Assembly (NCBI GenBank): GCA_021234155.1 | Contig: JAJEKV010000003.1 | Coordinates: forward strand, 13,325,819 to 13,389,818 | DNA: 64,000 bases | Direction of reading: 5' to 3' | Origin: Isoetes taiwanensis | Taxonomy: Eukaryota > Streptophyta > Lycopodiopsida > Isoetales > Isoetaceae | Shown: piece after piece, positions 47,215 through 60,160 of the stretch | How the letters are laid out: every line of letters begins with the position of its first letter | Numbering within the stretch: position 1 is the first letter of the stretch | Translations under genes and position numbers: made by a program | The notes under the pieces: model-generated | What the model saw: only the letters and a program-made list of their open reading frames with translations | Databases searched by the model: none | What the model was told of the DNA's origin: nothing

Positions 47215-47744
47215 GATAGTCGACGTCCAACGACGTCGCGACATCGAAGAACGACGGGTCGTCGTCGAACATCGACGACATCGTCGTTCAACGACGACAA
47301 CGTCGTTCGGCGCCGTTCAACGACGTTTCGGTATTCGGCGTGTTGGATTGGCTGCGTGGCATGGTATCGCCGCGCTGCCGGCAGGCCTCGCGATGTCAAA
47401 ACATCCACCGGACGCCGTTGAACGACGCCTCACGAGCCGACGCGGGCACATCCGGCCAAGCGTGGGTTTGCCGACATGCCGCCGGGCACGCCACCGTGTT
47501 CTCGCCATCGCCGACATGACGCCGTTGAACGACGACTAAAAAATCGTGACCCGGACCACTTTCGGGTTTTTGCCGACATGCCAGCCGGGCACGCCAAAGT
47601 GTCCTGCCGTCGACATGACGCCGTTAAACGACGCTAGAATATCGGCGTGGGGGCGGTTTTACTTGGGCCGGGCCGGCATCGTCCGCGCCACGCTATTGTC
47701 GGCCAGCGCCACGTAAGCAACGTCGTTTAACGACGTCACTAATT

Positions 47745-47745
<1 letters not shown>
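47215..47745. repeat. Left subterminal palindrome array of the CACTA element
   Basis: Repeated variants of CGTCGTTCAACGACG, CCGTTGAACGACG and CGTCGTTTAACGACG occur within about 530 bp, in GC-rich DNA unlike the surroundings. Confidence 0.85.
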
Positions 47746-47748
<3 letters not shown>

Positions 47749-47775
<27 letters not shown>

Positions 47776-47798
47776 GAAAAAAAAAAAAAAAAAAAAAA
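47749..47798. repeat. T26-GG-A22 snapback
   Basis: A run of 26 T, two G and 22 A can fold into a long hairpin with almost no loop. Confidence 0.9.
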
Positions 47799-47823
47799 TT
47801 ATATCGACGCCGCTATCGCGTTT

Positions 47824-50800
47824 GGAATGCCAAAATTACCCTATGGACTAAGTTACACGGTCGGTTTTGCAAAAAACGACACACCACGCCCTACATTGTA
47901 AAAGATTCAAATGTACCACCTCTAGACCACACTCCGGATCTCGGTTCCCCTCAGATCCGGATTTGAATCCTTTGTTCAAGGAACCTGGTCCGAGAAGGTC
48001 CAAAAATCCAACATCCGGCCGGAGAACATATCAAACCGCAAGCGCCCCGGGCGGGCGACAAGTAGAAACCAAAGTGTTTTGTCGTTTTGACATTGCGGAG
48101 GCTCGAAATGCCGATCCGACTTTCGCCACATCGTCCGGAATGCCAAAATTACCCTAAGGACCAAGTTATACCTGGCCAGTTTTGCAAAAGAAACAAACAC
48201 TTACGCCCTACATTGCAAAGATTCGCCAGCCCACCTCCTAGGCCAATTGACTACGAAAGTGTGTTGCACATGAGATAGTTTGGCTTCTTCGAGAAGGGGT
48301 GGGCTTCGACCACAAAACTTGGTCCCTAGGGCAATTTCGACGCTCGGAGTCCATTGGCGGAGATGATCACTGGGAGAGGGAAGTTGCCCCGTCCGCCGCC
48401 TGTGGCCTTTGGGAGAGGAATTTTGGGGCAAGCCGCTTCCGGGTGGTTTTAGGGTCCGTGCTCTCTGGCGCCAACACCTCCCCTCTACATCAAGACACGG
48501 CAAAAGGTCCTAGTCAACCGACAAGGATAGAGCCTCAAACGTAAACCCTATGAGTTGCCAAGTTCTAGCGTGGTTTGGCGTTTTGGGTGCCGAAGTTTTG
48601 GTCTTTCTTGATGGGGACGTGGCCGATCACATGCGCTTGAGAACGCGAAGCAAAGGGAACCGACGGAATGGAGTTTGGACCTGTACTCCTCCCGTTGTGG
48701 CGGTTAGAAGTCAAGGGTCGCTTTTGCAAAGAGCAAGACATTCAGAAATTCGTAATTAATGCATAGTATGGACTTAAATTCTGATTTTTTTGTCGGCTAG
48801 CTTCCTAAGTCATCGCCAACATACAGGCCAGCTTTCAAAAAATTTTGGATAAGGTTTAGATCAAATAGTTTGCACTAGAACAACCGGGCAGACTGTTGTT
48901 GGGCAAACGAGGTGACACACTTGCCCAAGTCAAACAAGGCCGGGACCTTGCAAGGCCTCCTCATTAGAGGGAGAGTCCGAACCCGTGAGGCGAGCCCCAA
49001 AAGCTTTCCAAGGCAGCCTTTCTCGGCGGCCCGCCAGGGGCGACGCTTAAAGACCACACTCAGGATCTCTGGTTCCGTGATCCCAACCGTTGAATCCTTT
49101 GTTCAAGGAACCTGGTCCAAGAAGGTCCAAAAATCCAACATCCGTCCGGAGAACATATCAAACCGCTGGCGCCCCGCTGGGCGAAGGGGCAGAGAAACCA
49201 AAGTGTTTTGTCGTTCGGACATTGCGAAGTTCAAATGCCGATCCGACTTCGCCACATCGTCCGGAATGCCAAAATTACCCTAGGGACCAAGTTATACGGT
49301 CAGTTTTGCAAAAGAAACAAACACTTACGCCCCTACATTAAAGAGATTCAGCAGCCCACCTCCTAGGCCAATTGACTCACGAGTGTGTTGCACATGAGAT
49401 AGTTTACGCTTCTTCGAGAAGGGTGGGCTTTCGACCACAAAACTTGGTCCCTAGGGCAATTTCGGACGTTCGAAGTCCATTGGCAGAGATGCATCACTTG
49501 CCGGGAGGGGAAGTTGCCCGTCCGCCGCCTGTGGCCTTTGGGAGAGGAATTTTGGGGCAAGCCGCTTCCGGGTGGTTTTAGGGTCCGGTGCTCAAGGCCA
49601 ACACTCTCCTCTACATCAAGACAGCAAAGGTCCTAGTCAAATCACGACAAGGATAGAGCCTCAAACGTAAAACCCTATGAGTTGCCAAGTTCTATGGGGT
49701 TTGCGTTTTGGGTGCCGAAGTTTTGGTCTTTTGCGCTTGGGACGTGGCGATCACATGCAGATTGAGAACACGAAGCAAGGGAACCGACGGAATGGAGTTT
49801 GGACCTGTACTCCTCCGTTGTGGCGGTTAGAAGTCAAGGGCTTTTGCAAAAGAGCAAGACATTCAGTAAATTGTAATTAATGCATAGTATGGACTTAAAT
49901 TCTGATTTTTTTGTCAGCTAGCTTCCTAAGTCATCGCCAACATACAGCCAGCTTTCAAAAATTTTGGATAAGGTTTACATCAAATAGTTTGCACTAGAAC
50001 AGTCCCGCAGCTGTTGTTGGGCAGCCGAAATGACACACTTGCCCAAGTCAAACAAGGCTAGGACCTTGCAAGGCCTCCTCATTAGAGGGAGAGTCCGAAC
50101 CCCGTGAGGCGAGCCCCAAAAGCTTTCCAAGGCAGCCTTTCCGGGCAGCCCGTGGGGGGCGACGCTAAAAGACCACACTCCCGGATCTCGGTTTCCGTGA
50201 TCCCGACCGTTGAATCCTTTGTTCAAGGAACCTGGTCCAAGAAGGTCCAAAAAATCCAACATCCGTCCGAGGAGAACATATCAAACCGCTGGCGTCTGCC
50301 CCGCGGCGACGTAGAAACCAAAGTGTTTTGTCGTTCGGACATTGCGGAGGTCTCAAATGCCGATCCGACTTCTCGGCCACATCGTCCGGAATGCCAAAAT
50401 TACCCTAGGGACCAAGTTATACGGCCAGTTTTGCAAAAAGAAACAAACACTTACGCCCTACATTACAAAAGATTCAAATGACCCACCTCCTAGGCCAATT
50501 GACTCACGAAAGTGTGTTGCACATGAGATAGTTTGGCGCTTCTTCGAGAAGGGGTGGGCTTCTACGGCCACAAAACTTGGTCCCTAGGGCAATTTCGGAC
50601 GTTCGAGTCCATTGGCAGAGATAGATCACGGTGCCCGAGAGGGAAGTTGCCCGTCGCCCGCTGTGGCCTTTGGGAGAGGAATTTTGGGGCAAGCTGCTTC
50701 CGGGTGGTTTTAGGGTCCGTTCTCAAGCGTCAACACCTCCCCTCTACATCAAGACACGGCAATAAGGTCCTAGTCAAATCGACAAGGATAGAGCCTCCCA

Positions 50801-53800
50801 AACGTAAACCCTATGAGTTGCCAAGTTCTGCGAGGGGTTTTGCGTTTTGGGTGCCGAAGTTTTGGTCTTTTTGCGGTTGGGACGTGGCCCGATCACATGC
50901 AGTTGAGAACGCCAAGCAAGGGAACTGCCGGAATGGAGTTTGGACCTGTACTCCTCCCGTTGTGGCGGTTAGAAGTCAAGGGCCGCTTTTTGCAAAGTAG
51001 CAAGACATTAAATGAAATTCGTAATTAATGCATAGTATGGACTTAAATTCTGATTTTTGTCGCCTAGCTTCCTAAGTCATCGCCAACATGAGGGCCAGCT
51101 TTCAAAAAATTTTGGATAAGGTTTAGATCAAATAGTTTGCACTAGAACAGTCCGGCAGCCTTTGTTGTTGGGCAGCCGAATGACGACACACTTGCCCAAG
51201 TCAAACAAGGCCGGGACCTTGCAAGGCCTCCTCATTAGAGGGGAGAGTCCGAACCCCGGAGGCGAGCCCCCAAAAGCTTTCCAAGGCAGCCTTTCTCGGG
51301 CGGCTCCGCCCGTGGGGGCGACGCTAAAGACCACACTCCGGATCTCGGTTCCGTGATCCCACCGTTGAATCGTTTGTTCAAGGAACCTGGTCCAAGAAGG
51401 TCCAAAAATCCAACATCGAATAGGAGAACATATCAAACCACAAGCGCCCCGCTGGCGACAAATAGAAACCAAAGTGTTTTGTCGTCGGACATTGTGAGGC
51501 TTCGAAATGCCGATCCGACTTTCGCCACATCGTCCGGAATGCCAAAATTACCCTAGGGACCAAGTTATACGGTCAGTTTTGCAAAAGAAACAAACACTTA
51601 CGCCCTACATTGCAGAAAGTATTCAGCAGCCACCTCCTAGGCCAATTGACTACGAGTGTGTTGCACATGAGATAGTTTGGCGCTTCTTCGAGAAGGGGGT
51701 GGGCTTCGCCACAAAACTTGGTCCCTAGGGCAATTTCGACGTTCTGAGTCCATTGGCAGAGATAGATCACGGTTCCGGAGAGGGGAAGTTGCCCGTCCGT
51801 CGCCAGGGCCTTTGGGAGAGGAATTTTGGGGCAAGCTGCTTCCGGGTGGTTTTAGGGTCCGTGCTCGGCCAACACCTCCCTCTACATCAAGACACCGCGG
51901 CCAAGAAGGTCCTAGTCAAATCGACAAGGATAGAGCCCCAAACGTAAACCCTATGAGTTGCCAAGTTCTAAAGGGGTTTGCGTTTTGGGTGCCGAAGTTT
52001 TGGTCTTTGCAGTTTGGGACGTGGCCGATCACATGCGATTGAGAACGCGAAGCAAGGGGAACTGACGGAATGGAGTTTGACCTGTACTCCTCCCGTTGTG
52101 GCGGTTAGAAGTCAAGGGGGCTTTTGCAAAGAGCAAGACATTCAGAATTCGTAATTAATGCATAGTATGGACTTAAATTCTGATTTTTTGTCACTAGCTT
52201 CCTAAGTCATCGCCAACATACAGGCCAGCTTTCAAAAATTTTGGATAAGGTTTAGATCAAATAGTTTGCACTAGAACAGTCAAGGCGACTGTTGTTGGGC
52301 AGCCGAAGCCGTGACACACTTGCCCAAGTCAAACAAGGCCAGGACCTTGCAAGGCCTCCTCATTAGAGGGAGAGTCCGAACCCGTGAGGAGCCCCAAAAA
52401 AGCTTTCAAAGGCAGCCTTTCTGGCGGCCGCCCGGGGGCGACGCTAAAGACCACACTCCCCGGATCTCGGTTCAGATCCCAATTTGAATCCTTTGTTCAA
52501 GGAACCTGGTCCAAGAAGGTCCAAAAATCCAACATCCGGCCAGGAGAACATATCAAACCGCTAAGCGCCCCGCTGGGCGACAACAGAGAAACCAAAGTGT
52601 TTTGTCGTCGGACATTGCGGAGGCTCCAAAATGCCAATCCGACCGCCACATCGTCAGGAATGCCAAAATTACCCTAGGGACCAAGTTATACGGTCGGTTT
52701 TGCAAAAGAAACAAACGCTTACGCCCTACATTGTAAAGATTCGCCAGCCCACCTCCTAGGCCAATTGACTACACGAGTGTGTTGCACATGAGATAGTTTG
52801 GCGCTTCTTCGAGAAGGGGTGGGCTTCTCGCCACAAAACTTGGTCCCTAGGGCAATTTCGACGCTGAGTCCATTGGCAGAGACAGATCACTTGATTCGGG
52901 AGAGGGAAGTTGCCGGTCCGCCGTGGCCTTTGGGAGAGGAATTTTGGGGCAAAGCCGCTTAGGGTGGTTTTAGGGTCCGTGCTCAAGGCCAACACCCCCT
53001 CTACATCAAGACACGACAAGAAGGTCCTAGTCAAATCTGACAAGGATAGAGCCTCCAAACGTAAACCCTATGAGTTGCCGTGTTCTAGGGGTTTGCGTTT
53101 TGGGTGCCGAAGTTTTGGTCTTTTGCACTTGGGACATGGCCGCATCACATGCGGTTGAGAACGAAGCAAGGGGAACTGGACGGAATGGAGTTTGGACCTG
53201 TGCTCCCCGTTGTGGCGGTTAGAAGTCAAGGGCGCTTTTGCAGTTAGCAAGACATTAAAGAATTGTAATTAATGCATAGTACGGACTTAAATTCTGATTT
53301 TTGTCGGCTTAGCTTCCTAAGTCATCGCCAACATACGAGGCCAACCTTCAAAAATTTTGGATAAGGTTTAGATCAAATAGTTTGCACTAGAACAGTCCGG
53401 GCAGCTTTGTTGTTGGGCAGTAGAAATGGCACACTTGCCCAAGTCAAACAAGGCCAGGACCTTGCAAGGCCTCCTCATTAGAGGGGAGAGTCCAGAACCC
53501 CGTGAGGCGAGCCCCAAAAGCTTCCCGAGGCAGCCTTTTTCGGCGGGCCCACGGGAGGGTACGCTTAAAGACCACACTCCGGATCTCTGGTTCCGTGATC
53601 CAACCGTTGAATCCTTTGTTCCGGGAACCCGGTCCGAGAAGGTCAAAAAAAAATCCAACATCCGCCCGGGAGAACATATCAAACCGCTGAGGCGCCCCGC
53701 TGGCGGCGGTGTAGAAACCAAAGTGTTTTGTCGTTAGGACATTGCGAGGTTCAAATGCCGATCCGACTTCGCCACATCGCTCGGAATGCCAAAATTACCC

Positions 53801-54460
53801 TAGGGACCAAGTTACGGTCGGTTTTTGCAAAAGAAAGAAACACTTACGCCCTACATTAAAAAGATTCGCCAGCCCACCTCCTAGGCCAATTGACTACGAA
53901 AGTGTGTTGCACATGAGATAGTTTGGCGCTTCTTCGAGAAGGGTGGGCTTCGCCACAAAACTTGGTCCCTAGGGCAATTTCGACGTTGGAGTCCATTGGC
54001 GAGACGGATCACGGTTCCGGAGAGGGAAGTTGCCCGTCCGTCGCCGGGGCCTTCGGGGAGAGGACTTTTGGGGCAAGGCGCCCAGGGTGGTTTTAGGGTC
54101 CGTGCTCAAGCGTCAACACCCCCCTCTACGCCAAGACACCGCGGCGCAAGATCCTAGTCAAACCGACAAGCATAGAGCCTCCAAACGTAAACCCTATGAG
54201 TGCCGAGGGTTCTAGCGGGGGTTTGCGTTTTGGGTGCCGAAGTTTTGGTCTTTTGCACTTGGGACGTGGCCAATCACATGCGCTTGAGAACGCGAAGCAA
54301 GGGGAACTGACGGAATGGAGTTGGACTCAGCTCCTCCGTTGTGGCGCTTAGAAGTCAAGGCCCGCTTTTGCAGTAGCAAGACATTCAGAATTCGTAATTA
54401 ATGCATAGTACGGACTTAAATTCGATTTTTGTCACCTAGCATCCTAAGTCATCGCCAACA
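47824..54460 (+). repeat. Six tandem copies of a 1.13-kb unit inside the CACTA element
   Basis: The landmark CCCTATGAGTTGCC (variants) recurs near 48546, 49673, 50809, 51949, 53066 and 54191, with spacings of 1,117-1,140 bp. The landmark GACCACACTCCGGATCT marks unit starts near 47929, 49050, 50170, 51329, 52447 and 53570. A partial unit precedes the array (47824-47922) and the last one is cut off near 54460. Frames are broken by indels in every copy and no protein family is recognised. Confidence 0.88.
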
Positions 54461-54869
54461 TACTGGGCATGTTGAGATAAACTACATCTTCGCATGTTGG
54501 TAGGGTATTAGTTCTCATAGCGGGGACAAAATTAAAAAAAAAAATATATATATGTCGCCGTGAATAACAAGTTTAACACGTAGCTACATATACTATTGGT
54601 GGAAACCTAACCTTTTAAATCTAACAAAATAAAATTTTAAGATAAACTACATCTTTGCATGTTGGTAAGGTATTAGTTATCGAAAGGGTAAGGTATTACT
54701 AGTTATCATCATCGTATTATATACCTCATAGCTCAACGGATGTACCACAAAACATTGAACATTTTCATGGTGGTATATTTCATAACTTTAACGGGTGTAG
54801 CAAGTCAAATAAATTCCTATCCAGTTAAATAAACCCATGTATCAAGTGTACATGCATTCTATACTATTT

Positions 54870-54988
54870 AAAAAAAAAAAAAAAAAAAAAATTTTTTTTT
54901 TTTGGAAAAAAAAAAACGTCGTTACAAACGTCGTTGAACGACGTTTTTTGTCGTCGTTCAACGACGTCAAGACGTCGTTAAACGACGA
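54870..54988. repeat. Second snapback and internal palindrome cluster of the CACTA element
   Basis: A22-T12-GG-A11 (54870-54916) is followed by five or more CGTCGTT/AACGACG units (54916-54988). The same combination is found at the left end. Confidence 0.8.
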
Positions 54989-56123
54989 CCTGTGATTTAA
55001 ATCGAAAACAGGCGGCAATCCCGCCGCTTATTTTCGAGCAAGCAAAGCTTATGGAGGAGCGTTTTTTGAGGCGATTTTTGGCGCGGATCTACTTTAGGGT
55101 CTATTCTAAATGTACGACAAGCTTCATAAGGTATGTGCACGGATCAACCAACTCGTTTTTTGAATCTAAACTTGTTTTTGGGTAGATTTAGGGCTTTTTG
55201 TATTTGTTGTTTGTTCTTCCTTCAACCTTCATTCTTCTTCTTCCATTCTTGCATCCTTCTTCCATACATATTCTTCCATTCCCTTTGTCATCTTCTTCTT
55301 CGATTCTTCCTCCTCTTATACTACTTCTTCCTCCTCTTATTCAAATTCTTACTCTTAATCCTCCTTTTGCGCTTCATCTTCTTCGTATTCTTCCTCCCCA
55401 TTTTCGGGTTCCTCCTCTTCTTCTTAGCATTTTCTTCTTCGGAATTCTTCCATTCTTCTTCTAATTTTTTTCCCATCTAAGAAGACGTCGTTAAAAGACG
55501 AGACCCTTCTTCTTTCCAAAATTTTTCCTTATTAGTTGTTTTATACTATTTCTTTCTAATCGTTGAATTTTTTGTTTTGCATGTACACTCCTAGCAAAAT
55601 GTGTTCTTCTTGCAAAACAAGTTGGCACCTCTTCCAGGTAAGGATTTAATTTTTTCAATACGCTAATAAAATACTAATGCTTTATTTAGGTTAAATTGTT
55701 ATCCAAGAAGGGACGCCATTGAAACCACCCTCCCCATTGATTTTCCATATTTTTTTTTTTTCCTTTAAGTTGTTTATTTATACTAATATTTTACTAATCA
55801 TTGAATTTATTGTTTTGCATGTACACTCCTAGCAAATCGTTGTTTGTGCAAAACAACTTTTGCCACCTTTGTACGGTAAGCATTTAATTTTCAATATGCT
55901 TAATGTATTGATTAATGTATTTAGCTTAATTTATTGATTAATGTATTTAGCTAAAAAAATTGGGGCTTCATTTATTTTTGTATTTTTTTAATATATTTAA
56001 GCGACATCATTTAATGACGTTAAAATCTTATATTTCTTTATTGGTTAAATTCATTTTATAGGCTTTAAATTAAATGTATTAACTTCATTCATAATAAATG
56101 TATTATTATTATTTTTTTTCAAT

Positions 56124-56167
<44 letters not shown>

Positions 56168-56179
56168 TTTTTAATACAC
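54989..56179. other. CACTA interior, pyrimidine-rich and AT-rich
   Basis: 55196-55470 is a CTT/TTC-rich tract whose long open frames (Leu, Phe, Ser only) are compositional. TTTTGCATGTACACTCCTAGCAAA occurs twice, in part, near 55575 and 55815, marking a short duplication. A36-T9 lies at 56128-56172. No transposase domain is seen. Confidence 0.5.
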
Positions 56180-56570
56180 GTAAGCAACGTCGTTAAACGA
56201 CGTTGCTTACGTGGCTGCCACATCAGCAACGGCTACCGGGTAACGCCGCTACGGCCGCCCGTGGCGTGGGTCGCGATATGCGTGACGTCGTTAAACGACG
56301 TCAAACACGTGGGCGCCACGCCAACAACTTCATGCCGACGCCACGCCGGCCGCCCGCGGCGTGGCGCCCCCATGCGTACGCGTCGTTGAACGACGCCACG
56401 TCGCCGCCGCTTTAAGACGCCGCGGTTTGACGCCAGATAGCGACGCGATAAAGGTCGTTTATCGACGCCGACGCCGAAATAGGCGTCGTTTATCGACGTT
56501 TTGGCGTCGATCATCGACGTCTAAACGACGTCTGGACGTCGTAATAGACGTCGTAACAGGGCTTTAATTT
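56180..56570. repeat. Right subterminal palindrome array of the CACTA element
   Basis: CGTCGTTAAACGACG (56189 and 56285), CGTCGTTGAACGACG (56382), CGTCGTTTATCGACG and related variants fill the last 390 bp up to the CACTACAA terminus. Confidence 0.85.
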
Positions 56571-56580
56571 TGTAGTGCCC

Positions 56581-58280
56581 AGGCCAGCATGCTATTCTGG
56601 TCGCAACTTCAACACGCAAGTGCTACAATGGTTACATGGTAAAATAACCCGGAAAGCTCAAGGATCTAAACAACGAGAATAGTGAATTCACTCATCTGCG
56701 AGAATATCTTTGTCCGAAAATTATAATCAAATGTGTGTCCTTTGAGGTGAGTTAAGAAAAGCTTCGAGTCCTTTTTCTTCCATCAAGAATTAGATGTCCT
56801 TTTCCGGATTATGGACTCAAGGGGACTCGAGAGAGAAACCAATCAACAATTATCGCAGACAAAACTACAAATGCAATCTATGAGGTAAGAAACAACAACG
56901 TTGCCACCAAACAAAATGCGAAGTTTTATTATTAGTATACGATGTACAATAATACTGGAAAAACCGACAAAGTTGTCTTATTTAAAATATAGTGTGTATT
57001 ATAGTATGTAATTGATTACGCGGTGTATGTCACCTTTTGATCGCCTAAGTGTGCCATTGGCGGCTTCCACACCAGAATTTTAAGTCTCATTGGATTGAAT
57101 TTTCGTTACATGTTATGATCTTGATAACACATAGAATGGCTTGTGCCGATCGGGGTTGTAGATGCCCTCACATTGAAGTATTAGGACTTACAAAATTGAC
57201 GATGAAAATCGGGAAAAGAAATCATGAGACATCATTCAAATAAAATTTAACATGTGTGCAATACCTTGCCATCGCCAATGGAAGCCGATGTTAAGTCCCA
57301 ATATGAATGCATATTTGCCAAATCGCTTCGATACATATGCTTGGCCTTTCCCATGGCTATAGTACATTCACGTTCTTTTTGCTAAGAGGCGTTGTCATTA
57401 TCAAGACATACTATGTGTCCATTTAGGGATTTGGCGATGAATGTTTGATCAATTGTACTTTCGGTTTATAAGAAAGCGAGATTCTCTTGATCCGCAATAT
57501 CCAATCCAACAGAAATCCATTAAACATTCATGCAAGAGCACTATCATGAGAACAACATAATAAGAACTAAAAAATAATAAGGAAAAAGTATTTAAGCGGT
57601 TAAATTACCTAAGTACTTGCAAATGTAATGCCTTTTATTTACCCTACAAACAAATCACCCAAACTAATTTACTTGATGGTCGTTCAACGGTGGCTGCAAG
57701 GAATCACCGTGTCCAAGCTAGCTTCCCGACCTTCGATTTTCATAATTAGTTACCTTAGGTCGCCGTGGTGTCACTCACTCTTGATTGCAAGTTTGCATTC
57801 TCTAACAGATTGCCAAATATATTTTTTGTCCGATAGCAATGCCTTCAACACCTTAGCCTTTTATCAATTTAAGTGGTTACAATCTTTACATTTCTAAAAA
57901 TAACATTTAGATATACAGAAATAAATCTACCATTATGGCAAAAGATCGATTTCTTTGGAACTTGATACAAAAGTCATAGTGTTCCACTAAGTATAACACG
58001 GAGGCCATTGGCTTCATGAATGATGCCTTGCTCATATTGCCAAAGTCGAAAGTTATCTATAGTGCATTTACATGCACCTTATTACCACCGAAGCCTAACA
58101 CACTGTAAAATATTTGTTTCTAATCTAACATCAAGAAGCTCTTTTTGTCGCCGCCCAAACCATTCCACTTTGCATGCATCCGTTATGGCTCCTTGCTTCA
58201 TCGGTTTTATAGGAAGATGGCGCCCGGGGAATGCAAAGCCGTGGTGCCCTTGGGAGAGAGACGCCGCCTATTTTCTCTGC
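56581..58280. other. Unassigned 1.7-kb stretch
   Basis: AT-rich DNA with no recognised element. A minus-strand phrase near 57780-57895 (CKDCNHLN, ALLSDKKYIWQSVRECKLA) looks protein-like but is broken by stops, so a decayed gene is possible. Confidence 0.35.
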
Positions 58281-58504
58281 CTAACCTAAAGAAAACAGAG
58301 GGACCTCGCTAACGAAAGTAGCAGAGCTAAGCTTTTCGCCCAAATCCATAACATGCTGCTGCTCTGCAAAGAGAAGATCATCGATCTCCATGTCCAATCT
58401 AGTAGCCAAGGGTCTGATGCTGAGCAAATGCTGCTTATAATAAGCGTTTTGGGCATCTCTGCTGCACCTAGAAAGAACTCCATAATGCTCTAACCCCCAC
58501 CTTG
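58281..58504 (-). pseudogene. Isolated exon-like open frame
   Basis: The minus-strand frame (SRWGLEHYGVLSRCSRDA, RLDMEIDDLLFAEQQHVMDL) begins at a pyrimidine-rich acceptor ending in CAG (58505-58507). It has a possible donor near 58307. The composition is protein-like, helical and acidic, but I recognise no family and find no neighbouring exon. It could be a remnant exon of a host gene or a captured fragment. Confidence 0.25.
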
Positions 58505-58514
58505 ACCTGTACAA

Positions 58515-60160
58515 ATATGGATAATTAAAACACTCTTAGTTGTGAGCAGGCCGAACATGAATTATAAGAGAATAGCACAGATTGGTAGAGGGGGCAGAAA
58601 TATCCTCACTGCCAGAGCCATGCCGCAATACCTTGCACACGCTGCTTCCTCTATCATAAGAATTCAAAATTCCTCCTCTATTGCGAGAATTCAAAGTGGG
58701 CATTGAACGCGGGCAACCAACCGCAAGAGGAACTCAAGCGGGAAGGAACCCGCATGCGGCGTTCCAAAGCGGAACCCGACATGCTCCTAAAATAAAAAAA
58801 GAATAGAATAGAAAAGAAGATAAGTATATCAACAACATCTCTAACATAAGGTGTATAAGTATATCTAGAACATTTATTCCGTGCTTTGCTTTTCAGTCCA
58901 TATTTCGCAAAAACAAACAGGAGAGTTTTTAGTTATGCAAGGAGTGTGATTAACATTTCATGTGCTTCAGATAATATTTGAATACATTTTAGTTTTATTT
59001 ATGTTGGGTTCAATTTAGGCACCTGCATATTTGTAATTTGACGATGACTATGATCACTTCAGAGTATGCATGTCTTTGAGGAGTTTCAGAGTATCGCATG
59101 TAAATGTTGAGGCATGCAAAATAAAGGAAATGTACACAAGCCATTGCTGCAGCAGAAGCATTGTATTGGCAGCAGAGGAACCCTTTTAATGACAACCTTC
59201 CTTTGCCTAGATTGGTGCAAACAAATCATAAGTATAAACTGCAGTGATTCATGCAGCGAAAACACCCTAGCAATTTTGATAGTGATTGGATCATCATTTA
59301 TTCTTTATCATTTTGTGCAAGCAGAAATTAGAAAAAAAGTGATGGCTCAGCTAAATGTTGATATCTAGATAATGTAGTGCGTTCTGAACTTTTATAATTC
59401 TGGAGTTCCATTTGGGCTGCTCAGTTTAGCGGCATGCCATGCAGTCTATTGATGAGCTTTTTTTGTGCTAAAGCTTTTATTTGTCCATCAAAAAAGGCCT
59501 CCATTGAGAGCTAAATCTTGATCTGAGACAGATCCTTCTCGTAGGAAATAACTGAAGATTCGCCATATAATTTAGCTAGAATGACTTTGCTTTTTCATTC
59601 CTTGAAATCTAATACAAAATCTCCAGGATCGCTTTGCTTGCTTCACCAACATATGGACTATCATTTGTGCAAGGTAAAACTCTGGTTAAATAGGGCTTAA
59701 TTTTATTAGTACCAACAGCTTATGTTCTGGAAAGTGGTGCAAGTATATCAATTTTCTGTTAAGTTAAATTTTCTGTGAATTTTCGTTGCCATTGTTGTTC
59801 CAGGGTGTTTGCAATTGTACATGAATAGGAAATTCATGAGTAAATATGTAAATCTATAGGAAAGGGCAGCTCCAACATTTTGTCAGAACTCCTAGCATGC
59901 AACCAATTATACATAGTGGACGGCCCCAACATTATCTCACACCTCACCTTAGCATGTTCATGCTTATTCAAGCATGCAAGGTGTTACAATATGGTAGACC
60001 AATGCTCCATGAAATGTGATCATGACATGACATCTATCATCATGTGGTTCATAGTCACTCTTATGTTAAATCCTCTTTTTTCTGAAATGTGTCACCCGAT
60101 CACGTACCATTATGTACCTCAATCTTAATGTGTCACCTGATCACCTGATAAATCACATGA
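58515..60160. other. Unassigned 1.6-kb stretch
   Basis: AT-rich. No coding pattern, RNA or element end is recognised. A short GC-rich part (58690-58790) precedes the repeated phrase near 58835. Confidence 0.45.

Larger units (their letters stand above)
47205..56577. mobile_element. CACTA (CMC/EnSpm-type) DNA transposon, 9,373 bp, no transposase seen
   Basis: The left end is CACTACAAGGGATAG and the right end, inverted, is CACTACAAAATTAAAG. The trinucleotide CCC at 47202-47204 and 56578-56580 is the 3-bp target duplication expected of this superfamily. Both ends carry dense CGTCGTTnAACGACG palindromes, as subterminal transposase-binding repeats do in CACTA elements. The interior is a tandem array and T/A runs. 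I find no transposase, so it is probably non-autonomous. Confidence 0.88.

Noticed and set aside
47926-54460. Possible CRISPR-like or coding tandem array
   Set aside because: The unit is 1.13 kb with no short repeat-spacer pattern, the host is a plant, and frames differ from copy to copy.
55133-55480. Long open frames rich in Leu, Phe and Ser
   Set aside because: They arise from a CTT/TTC-rich tract inside the CACTA element; two frames are open at once and only a few residue types occur.
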